A stretch of DNA of 15,997 nt, taken from the NCBI GenBank assembly GCA_029938505.1, contig JAOZUV010000012.1, positions 1 to 15,997 on the forward strand. The letters are read 5' to 3'. The position numbers and the translations under genes are program-made. The notes under the pieces were generated by a model, which saw nothing but the letters and a program-made list of their open reading frames with translations, was not told where the DNA came from and did no database searches. This DNA is from Bacteroidales bacterium. GTDB taxonomy: Bacteria; Bacteroidota; Bacteroidia; Bacteroidales; GCA-2711565. Positions 1-7,238 of the stretch are shown in pieces (within the stretch, counting starts at the first letter, position 1; each line of letters starts with the position of its first letter).

Positions 1-629
1 ATAATACGTTGCTTTAAATTGGATGATAAAAGCTGAAATATTGGTTTTCCATTATGATGCATAGAAAAATCGATATTAGGATTTACCATCGATATGCGCG
101 TAAATTCCTCAATAATATGTCGAGTTTCAACTTGATCGGTCTTAAGGAAATTGCGTCGGGCAGGAACATTAAAAAATAAATTTTTAACCGATATAGATGT
201 TCCATCGGCTGTTTGAACAACTTCCTGTTCTTTAAACTCAGATCCCTCAATAATAATTTGAGTTCCTAATTCATCTTCAACTTTCTTCGTTTTAACTTCT
301 ACTTGAGAAATGGCTGCAATAGAAGCTAATGCTTCACCACGGAAACCTAAAGTGCGGATGGCAAATAAATCATCGGCATTTTGAATTTTTGAAGTAGCGT
401 GTTTTTCAAAAGCCATGCGAGAATCGATGACAGACATTCCACAACCATTGTCAATTAGTTGAATCAAGGTTTTTCCGGCATCCTTGATGATGAGTTTTAT
501 ATTAGTAGCTCCCGAATCCACAGCATTCTCCAACAATTCTTTAACTGCTGAAGCAGGTCGTTGAATGACCTCTCCTGCAGCAATCTGGTTGGCAACCGAA
601 TCGGGTAAAAGTTTTATTATATCTGGCAT
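1..629 (-). CDS. mutL: DNA mismatch repair protein MutL, N-terminal part (cut by window edge)
   Basis: MutL is the ATPase that links mismatch recognition by MutS to strand incision in DNA mismatch repair; it acts in the cytoplasm on DNA. About 209 codons are present, covering most of the GHKL-type ATPase domain. Visible landmarks are ANQIAAGEV near residue 14 (after the ATG), the ATP-binding [12 protein letters not shown], the DNGCGM motif, [15 protein letters not shown] and VPARRNFLK; together these are diagnostic of MutL. The C-terminal dimerisation/endonuclease part lies outside the window. The start at 629 is chosen because the conserved MutL N-terminus begins right there ([20 protein letters not shown]). 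This ATG overlaps the stop of the upstream small gene by one base (TAATG), so translation is probably coupled. Identification is very secure; only the C-terminus is unseen. Confidence 0.97.
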   Translation of the reverse strand, partial: MPDIIKLLPDSVANQIAAGEVIQRPASAVKELLENAVDSGATNIKLIIKDAGKTLIQLIDNGCGMSVIDSRMAFEKHATSKIQNADDLFAIRTLGFRGEALASIAAISQVEVKTKKVEDELGTQIIIEGSEFKEQEVVQTADGTSISVKNLFFNVPARRNFLKTDQVETRHIIEEFTRISMVNPNIDFSMHHNGKPIFQLLSSNLKQRI

Positions 630-934
630 TAAAAAGCAGAGATTAGCGAAACAAATTTTTGAATAAAGTCAGTAAAGAAAAGATAATAGACAACTATGGC
701 AATAAAAGCCACATAAATAATCGTTCTACGGCGCGTACGTTCTTTTTCCACTTTATTATCACTCCGCCAACGACTTGTTAATTCGCCCTTAAACAAAGCT
801 CGTTTTGTACCTTCATCATCCCCAAAACCAAGCTCCTTTTTTCGTTGCTCACGTTTGTCCTTTTCTACATCATAATATCTTGGCTTATAATCAAATTGAC
901 GTGCTTTTGGTCGATTAAAAAAAACAATTTTCAT
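629..934 (-). CDS. Small single-pass membrane protein upstream of mutL
   Basis: This 101-residue protein has a basic, charged N-terminal two thirds (FDYKPRYYD at residues 14-22, then a Lys/Arg/Glu-rich stretch to about residue 70) followed by one hydrophobic segment at about residues 72-89, ending in a short amphipathic tail. It is therefore probably a membrane-anchored protein with its charged part in the cytoplasm. From memory, Bacteroidota genomes carry similar FDYKPRYY proteins next to mutL, sometimes labelled 'riboflavin synthase subunit beta'; nothing in this sequence supports that enzymatic name. The stop overlaps the mutL start (TAATG), so the two are almost certainly one operon. The function is unknown; the coupling hints at a link with expression or localisation of MutL, but that is inference. 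I judge the gene real because of the coupling and the coherent composition. Confidence 0.85.
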   Translation of the reverse strand: MKIVFFNRPKARQFDYKPRYYDVEKDKREQRKKELGFGDDEGTKRALFKGELTSRWRSDNKVEKERTRRRTIIYVAFIAIVVYYLFFTDFIQKFVSLISAF

Positions 935-1017
935 GTTTCTAATTTTATGTTATTTGAAATAATCTTGAAAATTAACGAATTGTTCACCGCTTATCAAATG
1001 ATTTACTTCTTTTCATA

Positions 1018-1025
1018 CAAAATTA
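1018..1025 (-). promoter_or_regulatory. Candidate -7 box for the small membrane protein/mutL operon
   Basis: Read on the minus strand this is TAATTTTG, a full match to the Bacteroidota -7 form TAnnTTTG, about 84 nt upstream of the start at 934. No convincing TTG stands at the usual distance further upstream, where the sequence is a T/A run, so only the -7 half is supported. Confidence 0.35.
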
Positions 1026-1137
1026 TTCTTTTTTTTTTGAACTAAGCACCTAAATGTCTTGCTATATTTTATAAATTTGAACAAAATCAAACTATCAAAT
1101 AAAATGACCAAAGGAACAAAAGACATCAATAATCTAA

Positions 1138-1171
1138 TTTTTGATAAAACGTTAATTTTTCCCTAAGTTTG
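1138..1171 (+). promoter_or_regulatory. Promoter for the amidohydrolase-ridA operon
   Basis: TTTTTG ends at 1143 and is followed after 20 nt by TAAGTTTG at 1164-1171. Both match the Bacteroidota -33 (TTTG) and -7 (TAnnTTTG) elements at normal spacing. Transcription would start near 1177-1180, leaving a leader of only about 12-15 nt before the ATG at 1192. Confidence 0.65.
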
Positions 1172-1191
1172 TTCTGCATAAATTCTAACCC

Positions 1192-2856
1192 ATGAAAAAA
1201 ATCAGAATACTACTAGTAATAATCGGCATTTATGCCTTAGTAACATCATGTAATCAAATGAAAGAACGTGTTGACTTAGTTGTTTATAATGCCACTATTT
1301 ATACCGTAAATAATCAATTTGAGACGGTAAAAGCCATTGCTATTAAAGACGGGAAATTCGTTGACTTAGGGAGCAACGAATATATTCTTGAAAAATACAC
1401 TGCGGACAAAACCTATAATGGAATAGGTAAATTTATTTATCCAGGTTTTATTGATGGACACTGTCATTATTACGCTTATGGTATTGGACTGCAAAAAAAT
1501 GCTGACCTCAGAGGAACCAAATCACAAGAAGAAATTATTGAGCGATTAAAGGCATTTCATAAGGATCATCCATTTGAATGGGTAACTGGTCGTAGCTGGG
1601 ATCAAAATGATTGGGAAGTGCAAGAGTTTCCTACAAAAAAAATTATTGATGAAGCATTCCCTGATAATCCAGTAGTTCTACGTCGGGTTGATGGCCATGC
1701 TGCCTGGTTAAATTCTGAAGCTCTCCGTCGAGCTGGAATTACTACTGAAACCAAAATTGAAGGTGGTGATATTATTTTAAAAGATGGAGAACTCACAGGC
1801 ATTTTAATCGATAATGCTATTAGCTTGGTGAATGTCATCATACCTCCGCCAGATAAAAGCATGAATACACAGGCTTTGTTTGATGCTCAAAAAAAATGTT
1901 TTGAGGTAGGTTTAACGTCTGTAGTTGATTGCGGATTGAGTTTTGGTCTTATAAATCTTATCGATAATTTAAACAAAGAGGGTAGCCTAAAAATGCGCAT
2001 TAATGCGATGTTAAGCCCAACTGAAGCAAATTTCGACGGCTTTGTAAAAAAAGGAATTTATGTAACGGATTATTTAAGTGTTCGCTCAATAAAAGTATAT
2101 GCTGATGGAGCTTTAGGATCAAGAGGAGCATTGATGTTAGAAGATTATTCAGATGATCCGGGCAATAAAGGTTTACAGATAGCGGAAAAAGATTATTACC
2201 GACAAATTTGTCAACTAGCTTACGAAAACAATTATCAGATGAGTATCCATGCCATTGGCGATGCAGCTAATCGTTTGAGTTTAGAAATTTTTGGTGAAAC
2301 TTTGAAAGAGAAGAACGACAAACGCTGGCGAATTGAACATTCACAAATTATTCATCCCGACGATTTTGATTTATTTAAAAATTATTCAATTATACCATCT
2401 GTTCAGCCAACACATTGCACTAGCGATATGTATTGGGCCGGAGATAGAGTAGGAGCAGAGCGCATAAAAGGGGCCTATGCTTACAAACAACTATTGGCTA
2501 CCAATAACTGGCTTATTTCAGGGACTGATTTTCCTGTAGAAAAGATTGATCCTTTATTGACCTTTTATGCTTCAGTAGCGCGTAAAGATGCAGAAGGCTG
2601 GCCTAAAGGTGGATTTCAAATGGAAAATGCTTTAAGTCGTGAAGAAACTTTGAAATCGATGACTATATGGGCAGCAAAAGGTAGCTTTGAAGAAAATGTA
2701 AAAGGCAGTATTGAGATCGGTAAATTTGCCGATTTTGTGATTTTGGAGAAAGACTTAATGACTCAATCCGAAGATGAAATATTAAAGAATTTTGTAGTGG
2801 CTACTTTTTCAAATGGTGAGGAAGTTTATAATGTAAAAAACAGTAAGACTTTATAG
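1192..2856 (+). CDS. YtcJ-like amidohydrolase family 3 lipoprotein
   Basis: This 554-residue protein belongs to the amidohydrolase superfamily, family 3 (YtcJ / N-substituted formamide deformylase type), which hydrolyses C-N bonds of amides or related compounds. It starts with a lipoprotein signal: a basic n-region, a hydrophobic core and a VTSC lipobox with Cys20, so it is probably anchored to an envelope membrane and faces the periplasm or outside. The metal site is complete: HxH at His90/His92 (GFIDGHCH), a candidate carbamylated Lys301 in IKVYADGALGSRG, His353 in SIHAIGD, His383 in RIEHSQ and Asp446 in SGTDFP. The C-terminal KFADFVILEKD segment belongs to the composite beta domain. The next gene, a RidA homologue, begins 1 nt after the stop, so the two are one operon. 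The substrate cannot be read from the sequence. Most family members with this layout are uncharacterised. Confidence 0.9.
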   Translation: MKKIRILLVIIGIYALVTSCNQMKERVDLVVYNATIYTVNNQFETVKAIAIKDGKFVDLGSNEYILEKYTADKTYNGIGKFIYPGFIDGHCHYYAYGIGLQKNADLRGTKSQEEIIERLKAFHKDHPFEWVTGRSWDQNDWEVQEFPTKKIIDEAFPDNPVVLRRVDGHAAWLNSEALRRAGITTETKIEGGDIILKDGELTGILIDNAISLVNVIIPPPDKSMNTQALFDAQKKCFEVGLTSVVDCGLSFGLINLIDNLNKEGSLKMRINAMLSPTEANFDGFVKKGIYVTDYLSVRSIKVYADGALGSRGALMLEDYSDDPGNKGLQIAEKDYYRQICQLAYENNYQMSIHAIGDAANRLSLEIFGETLKEKNDKRWRIEHSQIIHPDDFDLFKNYSIIPSVQPTHCTSDMYWAGDRVGAERIKGAYAYKQLLATNNWLISGTDFPVEKIDPLLTFYASVARKDAEGWPKGGFQMENALSREETLKSMTIWAAKGSFEENVKGSIEIGKFADFVILEKDLMTQSEDEILKNFVVATFSNGEEVYNVKNSKTL

Positions 2857-2857
2857 C

Positions 2858-3232
2858 ATGAAAATAATTAAAAATCCAAACATACCAAAAGGTAATGGTC
2901 ATTATTCAACAGTTATTGAGCATAACGGAATACTATATTTATCTGGTCAACTTCCTTATGAAACGGGTACTAAAAACATGCCTGAAGGAATTGAATTGCA
3001 AACAAAAACGGTACTGAAGAATATCGAATTTATCTTAAAAGAAGCGGGCAGTAATAAAAATCAAATCATTCAGATGCGACTTTATATTCCTAATGTTTCG
3101 CTTTGGGAAAAGGTAAATGAAGTTTATGCAAAATTTTTCACTGAACATAAGCCCGTTCGTACGGTAGTTCCTACACGTGAACTACATTTTGGAGCTTTGA
3201 TTGAGATAGAATGTGTAGCTTTCGTAAACTAA
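2858..3232 (+). CDS. ridA: RidA family reactive enamine/imine deaminase
   Basis: This 124-residue protein is of typical length for the RidA (YjgF/YER057c/UK114) family. These cytosolic trimers hydrolyse enamine/imine intermediates, such as 2-aminoacrylate made by PLP enzymes, to ketoacids. The catalytic Arg is present at residue 101 in KPVRTVVP, with Glu116 exactly 15 residues later in IEIECVA; this matches the spacing of Arg105 and Glu120 in the E. coli protein. The family core YLSGQLP and the helix FILKEAGSNKNQIIQMRLYI are also visible. There is no signal peptide, whereas its operon partner, the amidohydrolase, is exported. The gene starts 1 nt after that gene's stop. It may be a housekeeping RidA or a member dedicated to the partner's product; the linkage favours a dedicated role but does not prove it. 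Confidence 0.92.
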   Translation: MKIIKNPNIPKGNGHYSTVIEHNGILYLSGQLPYETGTKNMPEGIELQTKTVLKNIEFILKEAGSNKNQIIQMRLYIPNVSLWEKVNEVYAKFFTEHKPVRTVVPTRELHFGALIEIECVAFVN

Positions 3233-3330
3233 ATATTATATCAATCATAAGAAATTTATTTATCTATCAGAATTAAAACTTGTCTGATCTTGATTTATGT
3301 TGCGTTTGTCGATATTAAATTATTTAGATC

Positions 3331-3359
3331 TTGTACACATTGAATATGTTTTATATTTG
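3331..3359 (+). promoter_or_regulatory. Promoter for the nitroreductase gene
   Basis: TTG at 3331-3333 is followed after 18 nt by TATATTTG at 3352-3359, a full match to the Bacteroidota -7 element. The predicted start near 3365 leaves a leader of about 60 nt. I see no terminator between the RidA stop and this promoter. Confidence 0.6.
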
Positions 3360-3426
3360 TTTTGCACCCTATCGATTATATCACTTTATATACAAGAATA
3401 TTTATAATAACCTATAGAGAAAAAAC

Positions 3427-4131
3427 ATGTCAAAATTTAAACGCCGGGATTTTTTAAAATCAGGAAGCTTATTAACTGGAAGTTTAATACTTGGTAATGC
3501 TATATCAGCATTTTCAAATGAAAATCAAACATCATTAACAGATAAAAATTTAGCAATATTTGATGTTTTTAAAAATCGTCGTTCTGTACGCAAGTACAAA
3601 TCAACACCTATCCCTGATGAACATATTAAAATGATAATAGATGCAGCCCGTATGGCTCCGACTTCAGGTAATCAACAGCCATGGAAATTTGTAGTTACGA
3701 CAGATCCTGCAACAATCAAGAAACTAAAAGATACTTGTATTGAAAATTCAGTTGCTCGATTTAAAAGCCGCGGCAATCCATCAGAGAGTGACATAAGTGA
3801 AATAAAAGCACGTTCTACTAAATATTACGAACAATGTTTTTCCGCACCTCTATATATTACAATTTTAACAGATAATAACTCGAAATACCCAAGTTATAAC
3901 CACTGGGATGGACCTTTAGCAACAGCTAATTTAATGATTGCAGCCAGAGCATTAGGATATGGCACAGTTCATTATGTTGATTCAGTTAACTCAGAAATTA
4001 ACAAAAAAGTATTGAATATACCTGACAACTATGAGCGAGTTTGTTTTACTCCAATTGGAGTTCCTGATGAATGGCCAGAAACACCAATGAAAAAGGATCT
4101 TGAAACGTTCATAATTAATAATTCGTTTTAA
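3427..4131 (+). CDS. Twin-arginine-leader nitroreductase family flavoprotein
   Basis: This 234-residue protein is a nitroreductase-family flavoenzyme, a group that uses FMN and NAD(P)H to reduce nitro compounds, quinones or related substrates. The mature part shows the family's FMN-binding start, RRSVRKY at 51-57, then AARMAPTSGNQQPW at about 73-86, the GTVHY segment and FTPIGVPDE near the end. The N-terminus is unusual: KRRDFLK at residues 5-11 followed by a hydrophobic stretch to about residue 29 is a good twin-arginine (Tat) signal. That would fit export of a folded, FMN-loaded protein to the periplasm, or anchoring if the leader is not cleaved. A periplasmic location raises the question of the electron donor, since NAD(P)H is cytoplasmic. 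The family is secure; the substrate and location are inferred. Confidence 0.9.
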   Translation: MSKFKRRDFLKSGSLLTGSLILGNAISAFSNENQTSLTDKNLAIFDVFKNRRSVRKYKSTPIPDEHIKMIIDAARMAPTSGNQQPWKFVVTTDPATIKKLKDTCIENSVARFKSRGNPSESDISEIKARSTKYYEQCFSAPLYITILTDNNSKYPSYNHWDGPLATANLMIAARALGYGTVHYVDSVNSEINKKVLNIPDNYERVCFTPIGVPDEWPETPMKKDLETFIINNSF

Positions 4132-4210
4132 CATATAATTGGGTATATGTATTTGGAATCAGAAAAATAATGATTCTTAAGATTTCTAAATAATTGTATT
4201 TCAGCCATTT

Positions 4211-4244
4211 TATTTGTATTTTTTACTATTGGGTAATATATTTA
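4211..4244 (+). promoter_or_regulatory. Weak candidate promoter for the DUF2846-like gene
   Basis: TATTTG at 4211-4216 is followed after 20 nt by TATATTTA at 4237-4244, which matches the Bacteroidota -7 form TAnnTTTG except for the last base. It lies about 27 nt before the ATG. The region is very AT-rich, so chance matches are likely. Confidence 0.3.
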
Positions 4245-4270
4245 TACAATATTAACCTAATTCAGAAATT

Positions 4271-4891
4271 ATGAAAACCTTAAAAATTAGCATTCTATTG
4301 GTGTGTCTGTTTCAAGGCGCTCTTCTATTCTCTCAAAGCTCAACTTCAGAAGTAACTAATGACAAAGCCACTGTATTTATTGTTAGAACATCAGCCATTG
4401 GAGCAATAATTAACTATAAATATTTTATTGATGATACTTATCTTGGTAAATGCAATTATGGAAAATATCTAAAACTTGAACTTGATCCGGGAGAGTATTT
4501 AATATGGGTAAAGGCAGAAAACAGATCATTTGTAGTAGCAAAAGTAGAAGCTGGTAAAACTTACTATGTGAATGCTGTAGCCAAAATGGGAATGATAAAA
4601 TCTGCAGTAAAATTTGTAGCCTTCAATAATGAAAGCACAAAAGAATTAATAAAATTAAAGAAATCATTTTTGAAAAGCAAAGTATACAAATTTGATGGTG
4701 TTTATAAAAATGAAGAAGAAAAACAAAAAATAGCTAAACTGATTAGATCAAGCCTTCAGGATTACGAAAGTAAATTAAAATATAAAAAAAATTATGACGT
4801 TTTAGATCAAGCAGTTACTTTAGATCATATAAATATCCTTGATAAGAAGAAAAACAGAAAAGAGAAAAAAAGGAAAAAGAAAGATCGATAA
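4271..4891 (+). CDS. Secreted DUF2846-like protein with lysine-rich tail
   Basis: This 206-residue protein begins with a signal peptide (hydrophobic core at about 5-20, likely cut near FSQS). Residues about 32-118 resemble the DUF2846 fold: a strand with IVRTSA, a short bound-peptide-like FIDDTYLGK, then LDPGEYLIWV and VEAGKTYYVNAV. This order, with the pair PGEY and AGKTYY, is what I recognise as that domain; its biochemical role is unknown. The remaining C-terminal third is strongly charged and ends in a run dominated by Lys, Arg and Glu, with no second domain visible. The protein is most likely periplasmic or surface-exposed. It stands alone between a same-strand nitroreductase 139 nt upstream and a convergent arginine deiminase gene. 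The domain call is from pattern memory and moderately sure. Confidence 0.75.
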   Translation: MKTLKISILLVCLFQGALLFSQSSTSEVTNDKATVFIVRTSAIGAIINYKYFIDDTYLGKCNYGKYLKLELDPGEYLIWVKAENRSFVVAKVEAGKTYYVNAVAKMGMIKSAVKFVAFNNESTKELIKLKKSFLKSKVYKFDGVYKNEEEKQKIAKLIRSSLQDYESKLKYKKNYDVLDQAVTLDHINILDKKKNRKEKKRKKKDR

Positions 4892-4954
4892 ATATTTAAA
4901 TCTAGGGATAGCATTATTTGGACACCCAATAAAAAGCTTGATTGTTTCACACCA

Positions 4955-4990
4955 AATAAAAAAGGCTGTCACTTAATTTTGACAGCCTTT
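4955..4990 (-). terminator. Intrinsic terminator of the arginine deiminase gene
   Basis: A perfect 11-bp stem (4961-4971 with 4980-4990, AAAGGCTGTCA/TGACAGCCTTT) encloses an 8-nt loop and, on the minus strand, is followed by a T run. It lies 5 nt after the minus-strand stop. The plus side has a weaker T tract, but the hairpin could also stop transcripts coming from the DUF2846-like gene. Confidence 0.85.
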
Positions 4991-4995
4991 AAATT

Positions 4996-6261
4996 TTACC
5001 AGTCTATGTTTTTCCTTCTGAAAGGCATCGTCATACAACGAGCACCACCACCACCACGGGCAAGTTCAGACCCTTCGATAGTTACTACATACTTTTGATA
5101 ATCGTCTAAATTTATTTTCCCTTTTAAAACGTGGGATGCTTTGATGACTTCATAACCGTTTTTATTCATTTCCTCAATGGTATAAACATTACGATTATAA
5201 CCAATAACTTTACCAGGACCTATGGCAAAAAAGTTAGCTCCACTATGCCATTGCTCGCGTTCTTGTGTCCAAAGATCGGCACGACCACCACAATAAACAG
5301 CCTTCATTGGCATACCAATTTTAGTTAGAACCTCTAGTATATTTTTTTCTTCTTCAATTTTTACTTTGCCATTATCAGTTGTAATATGAATGGTTTTATA
5401 ACGATTGGGTTGCATAATTACAGGCTCGTAAACCATACATTCGTCCTGACTTAAAAAAGTAAAAACCATATCTAAATGAATGAACGACTCCCGATCGGTA
5501 GGCAATTCCTGAACAATGATATGCTGTTTTTGTTTTTTGTGTTTTAGTTTCTCGATAACCACATCAATACCATGAGCAGTGGTACGATTGCTAATGCCGA
5601 TGACTAGTAAATCTTCACGACCAATCAAAACATCACCTCCCTCAATACTTATCTTATCGCAAGAAACGCCTTTGGTCTGTGCTGTGAAGGTAGAAGTATT
5701 AAAATCTTCATAATTTGTAAAAATGGCGTCCATAATTTGCGATTCCCGCTCACGAACTTTACTGGCCATTTTACCCAATAATACTTTATCATACATAGCT
5801 ACAGAAGCATCACGGGTAAAAAAGAAATTGTGTAAGGGACGAATTGCAAAACGTTGATGACTCAAAAAACGACTTAAACTATCACGCTCCAAAACTACAC
5901 CTTCAATTAGTTGACGAGCAAGCTCTTCGGCATCCTGCTCAAATAAATACTCACCAACATAATCATGAGAACAATTTTTGCATACCTGTTTTAGTAGTTT
6001 TGTTCTAACTTCCGGTTTTTCTAAAACGGAGGCTAATAAGTCCTTTACTTCAAAAACAGGAGCCACTTTCTCTAAGATTCCTCTTAACTGTGCATATTCA
6101 GTTTGAGCTACCGAAAGATTTAAAATATCGCTATAAAGCGCTCTCTCAGCATTTTCTGGAGTCATATTTTCAACTTCACTTCCCAATGTGTGAACAATCA
6201 CACCTTCCAATTCGCCAATTTCCGAATTCAGATTTACACTTAAATTATTGCTTGATTTCAT
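4996..6261 (-). CDS. arcA: Arginine deiminase
   Basis: Arginine deiminase hydrolyses L-arginine to L-citrulline and ammonia in the cytoplasm, the first step of the arginine dihydrolase pathway. With the ATG at 6261 the protein has 421 residues, close to the usual 400-420. The guanidino-modifying enzyme site is complete: Glu207 in EGGD, His262 and Asp264 in HLDMVF, and the nucleophile Cys409 in GGGGARCMTMP; FTRD and ELEGVIVH are also conserved. An in-frame ATG exists 51 nt upstream at 6312, but I prefer 6261. The 17 extra residues are hydrophobic and unlike the family, and a TAATTTTG promoter box lies between the two ATGs. No arcB, arcC or antiporter gene is adjacent, so ATP production from citrulline would need genes elsewhere. 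The neighbouring tRNA-Arg is probably coincidental. Confidence 0.96.
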   Translation of the reverse strand: MKSSNNLSVNLNSEIGELEGVIVHTLGSEVENMTPENAERALYSDILNLSVAQTEYAQLRGILEKVAPVFEVKDLLASVLEKPEVRTKLLKQVCKNCSHDYVGEYLFEQDAEELARQLIEGVVLERDSLSRFLSHQRFAIRPLHNFFFTRDASVAMYDKVLLGKMASKVRERESQIMDAIFTNYEDFNTSTFTAQTKGVSCDKISIEGGDVLIGREDLLVIGISNRTTAHGIDVVIEKLKHKKQKQHIIVQELPTDRESFIHLDMVFTFLSQDECMVYEPVIMQPNRYKTIHITTDNGKVKIEEEKNILEVLTKIGMPMKAVYCGGRADLWTQEREQWHSGANFFAIGPGKVIGYNRNVYTIEEMNKNGYEVIKASHVLKGKINLDDYQKYVVTIEGSELARGGGGARCMTMPFRRKNIDW

Positions 6262-6285
6262 AATTATAGTAAAAATTTGATTTTG

Positions 6286-6312
6286 CAAAATTACGGCAAA
6301 TCTAATCACCAA
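6286..6312 (-). promoter_or_regulatory. Promoter for arginine deiminase
   Basis: On the minus strand, TTG (6312-6310) is followed after 16 nt by TAATTTTG (6293-6286), a full -7 match. The gap is slightly short compared with the other promoters here. The box ends 24 nt before the ATG at 6261 and excludes the upstream in-frame ATG at 6312 as the main start. Confidence 0.5.
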
Positions 6313-6342
6313 TGAAAAAAACCTAAATAATTAATGCTAAAT

Positions 6343-6374
6343 TTTAGAAACATTCGAATATTTTTCTAATTTTG
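6343..6374 (+). promoter_or_regulatory. Candidate promoter for tRNA-Arg
   Basis: TAATTTTG at 6367-6374 matches the Bacteroidota -7 element and sits 33 nt before the first base of the tRNA. A weak TTTAG at 6343-6347, 19 nt upstream, could be the -33 element. The arrangement leaves a short 5' leader to be removed by RNase P. Confidence 0.5.
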
Positions 6375-6407
6375 CACACGCAAAACCGTTAAGGTTTACC
6401 ACGCACT

Positions 6408-6481
6408 GGACCCGTAGCATAATTGGATAGTGCACCTGATTACGGATCAGGAGGTTACAGGTTCGAGTCCTGTCGGGTTCA
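6408..6481 (+). tRNA. tRNA-Arg (anticodon ACG)
   Basis: A full cloverleaf can be drawn by eye. The acceptor stem GGACCCG pairs with CGGGTTC (one G-U) and the discriminator base is A. The D arm is GCA/TGC with the GG of the D loop. The anticodon stem CCTGA/TCAGG carries loop TTACGGA, giving anticodon ACG at 6442-6444. The T arm ACAGG/CCTGT carries TTCGAGT. The anticodon reads CGN arginine codons, normally after A34 is changed to inosine by TadA. The 3' CCA is not encoded and must be added by the CCA-adding enzyme. It has its own terminator directly behind it and stands alone, between the divergently oriented arginine deiminase and the convergent cupin gene. Confidence 0.97.
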
Positions 6482-6482
6482 C

Positions 6483-6517
6483 AAAAAAAGCAAGTCAATA
6501 TTTGGCTTGCTTTTTTT
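6483..6517 (+). terminator. Terminator behind tRNA-Arg
   Basis: AAAAAAAGCAAG pairs with CTTGCTTTTTTT in a 12-bp stem, extended inward by a wobble pair and CAA/TTG around a 3-nt loop, and ends in seven T. The A and T runs make it symmetric, so it can also stop the convergent cupin transcript that ends at 6550. Confidence 0.9.
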
Positions 6518-6549
6518 ATTGGTGAGTATTCAAATTAAAGGAGCAATTG

Positions 6550-6927
6550 CTATCCGCCTAACTCAGCCATTCGTTTACCAATGTGTTGCATCACTTCATC
6601 GGATTCTTTTTCAGGACTAAAATCAATGAACTTGAGATCTTCTTCAATGATAGCTGTATGCCCAGCAGGCCAGTAAAATACATCGCCAGCTTTTACAAGT
6701 TCTTCAAACTTATCATCATATATTAACCTTACTGCACCTTCAAGAACATATCCCCAATGCGGACAATAACAACTGTTATTCTTTAATCCGTGAAGCAAAG
6801 GGGAGAAGTCTGTTCCTTTTGGAAATTCATTATAAGCAATGGTCATACCGCCACAACCAGTGAAGTTGCGTACAATTGTTTCATCGGCTTGCATTAAAAC
6901 TGGAATCTCATCTTTCTTGATTTTCAT
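6550..6927 (-). CDS. Small single-domain cupin protein
   Basis: This 125-residue protein has a single cupin barrel. Motif 1 is reduced to CPHWGYVLEG (His57, Glu63) and motif 2 is GDVFYWPAGH (His90), so two histidines and one glutamate could bind a metal. The intermotif stretch VRLIYDDKFEELVKA is of normal length. There is no signal peptide, so it is cytoplasmic. Cysteines at 53 and 55 directly before the first histidine are a visible extra. Members of this size act as small metalloenzymes, isomerases or effector-binding proteins; the sequence does not say which. It is a single-gene unit convergent with the tRNA, sharing its terminator, and divergent from the peptidase gene at 7239. Confidence 0.85.
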   Translation of the reverse strand: MKIKKDEIPVLMQADETIVRNFTGCGGMTIAYNEFPKGTDFSPLLHGLKNNSCYCPHWGYVLEGAVRLIYDDKFEELVKAGDVFYWPAGHTAIIEEDLKFIDFSPEKESDEVMQHIGKRMAELGG

Positions 6928-7238
6928 GGTAGTAATTTTTAGTTAATTAGATTTGAATCGTTTTGATATCCTCAGAAGATTTAACAAATCGACAAGAATA
7001 TCATGATACTAAGGCTCTAAGGTAATAAAAACATATTGGTATTCAAGTATTGGAATAACTTATTTAAAAAAAACCTGTGGTCTTTCTTTACCAATTATTT
7101 TTCAACGTAAATTTTTAATCTCCATATTTTTTATATATTCGCCAATGATAGATATGTATTCCTTTATACATACGCTATATAGGATTTTATTCAAAAAAGA
7201 ATAAATAGAAATATAAATAATTTAATTTATCATATCCA
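6928..7238. other. Divergent intergenic region with short repeats
   Basis: These 311 bases separate the minus-strand cupin from the plus-strand peptidase and must hold both promoters. I find no full TAnnTTTG match for either gene. Visible structure is an inverted repeat TATGTAT/ATACATA (7153-7159 and 7166-7172, 6-nt spacer) and TATTGG repeated at 7034 and 7048. Either could be a regulator site, but in sequence this AT-rich both could be chance. No RNA gene or small ORF stands out. Confidence 0.4.

Noticed and set aside
845..1045. 66-codon plus-strand open frame across the small membrane protein and its upstream region
   Set aside because: It lies antisense to the coupled gene at 629-934, is rich in Ile/Phe/Leu as expected for AT-rich noncoding DNA, and has no family features.
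6262..6312. Upstream ATG of arginine deiminase at 6312
   Set aside because: A promoter -7 box lies between it and the ATG at 6261, and the extra 17 residues do not look like the family N-terminus.
4996..6481. Functional link between arginine deiminase and the adjacent tRNA-Arg
   Set aside because: They are divergent with separate promoters, and no shared control element is visible; adjacency alone is not evidence.
6423..6620. 65-codon plus-strand open frame starting inside the tRNA
   Set aside because: It reads through the tRNA-Arg, its terminator and the antisense of the cupin gene; it is a chance frame.
6408..7238. tRNA-Arg as an integration site for an element carrying the hydrolase genes
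   Set aside because: No second copy of the tRNA 3' end was seen, and there is no integrase or other mobility gene in the window.
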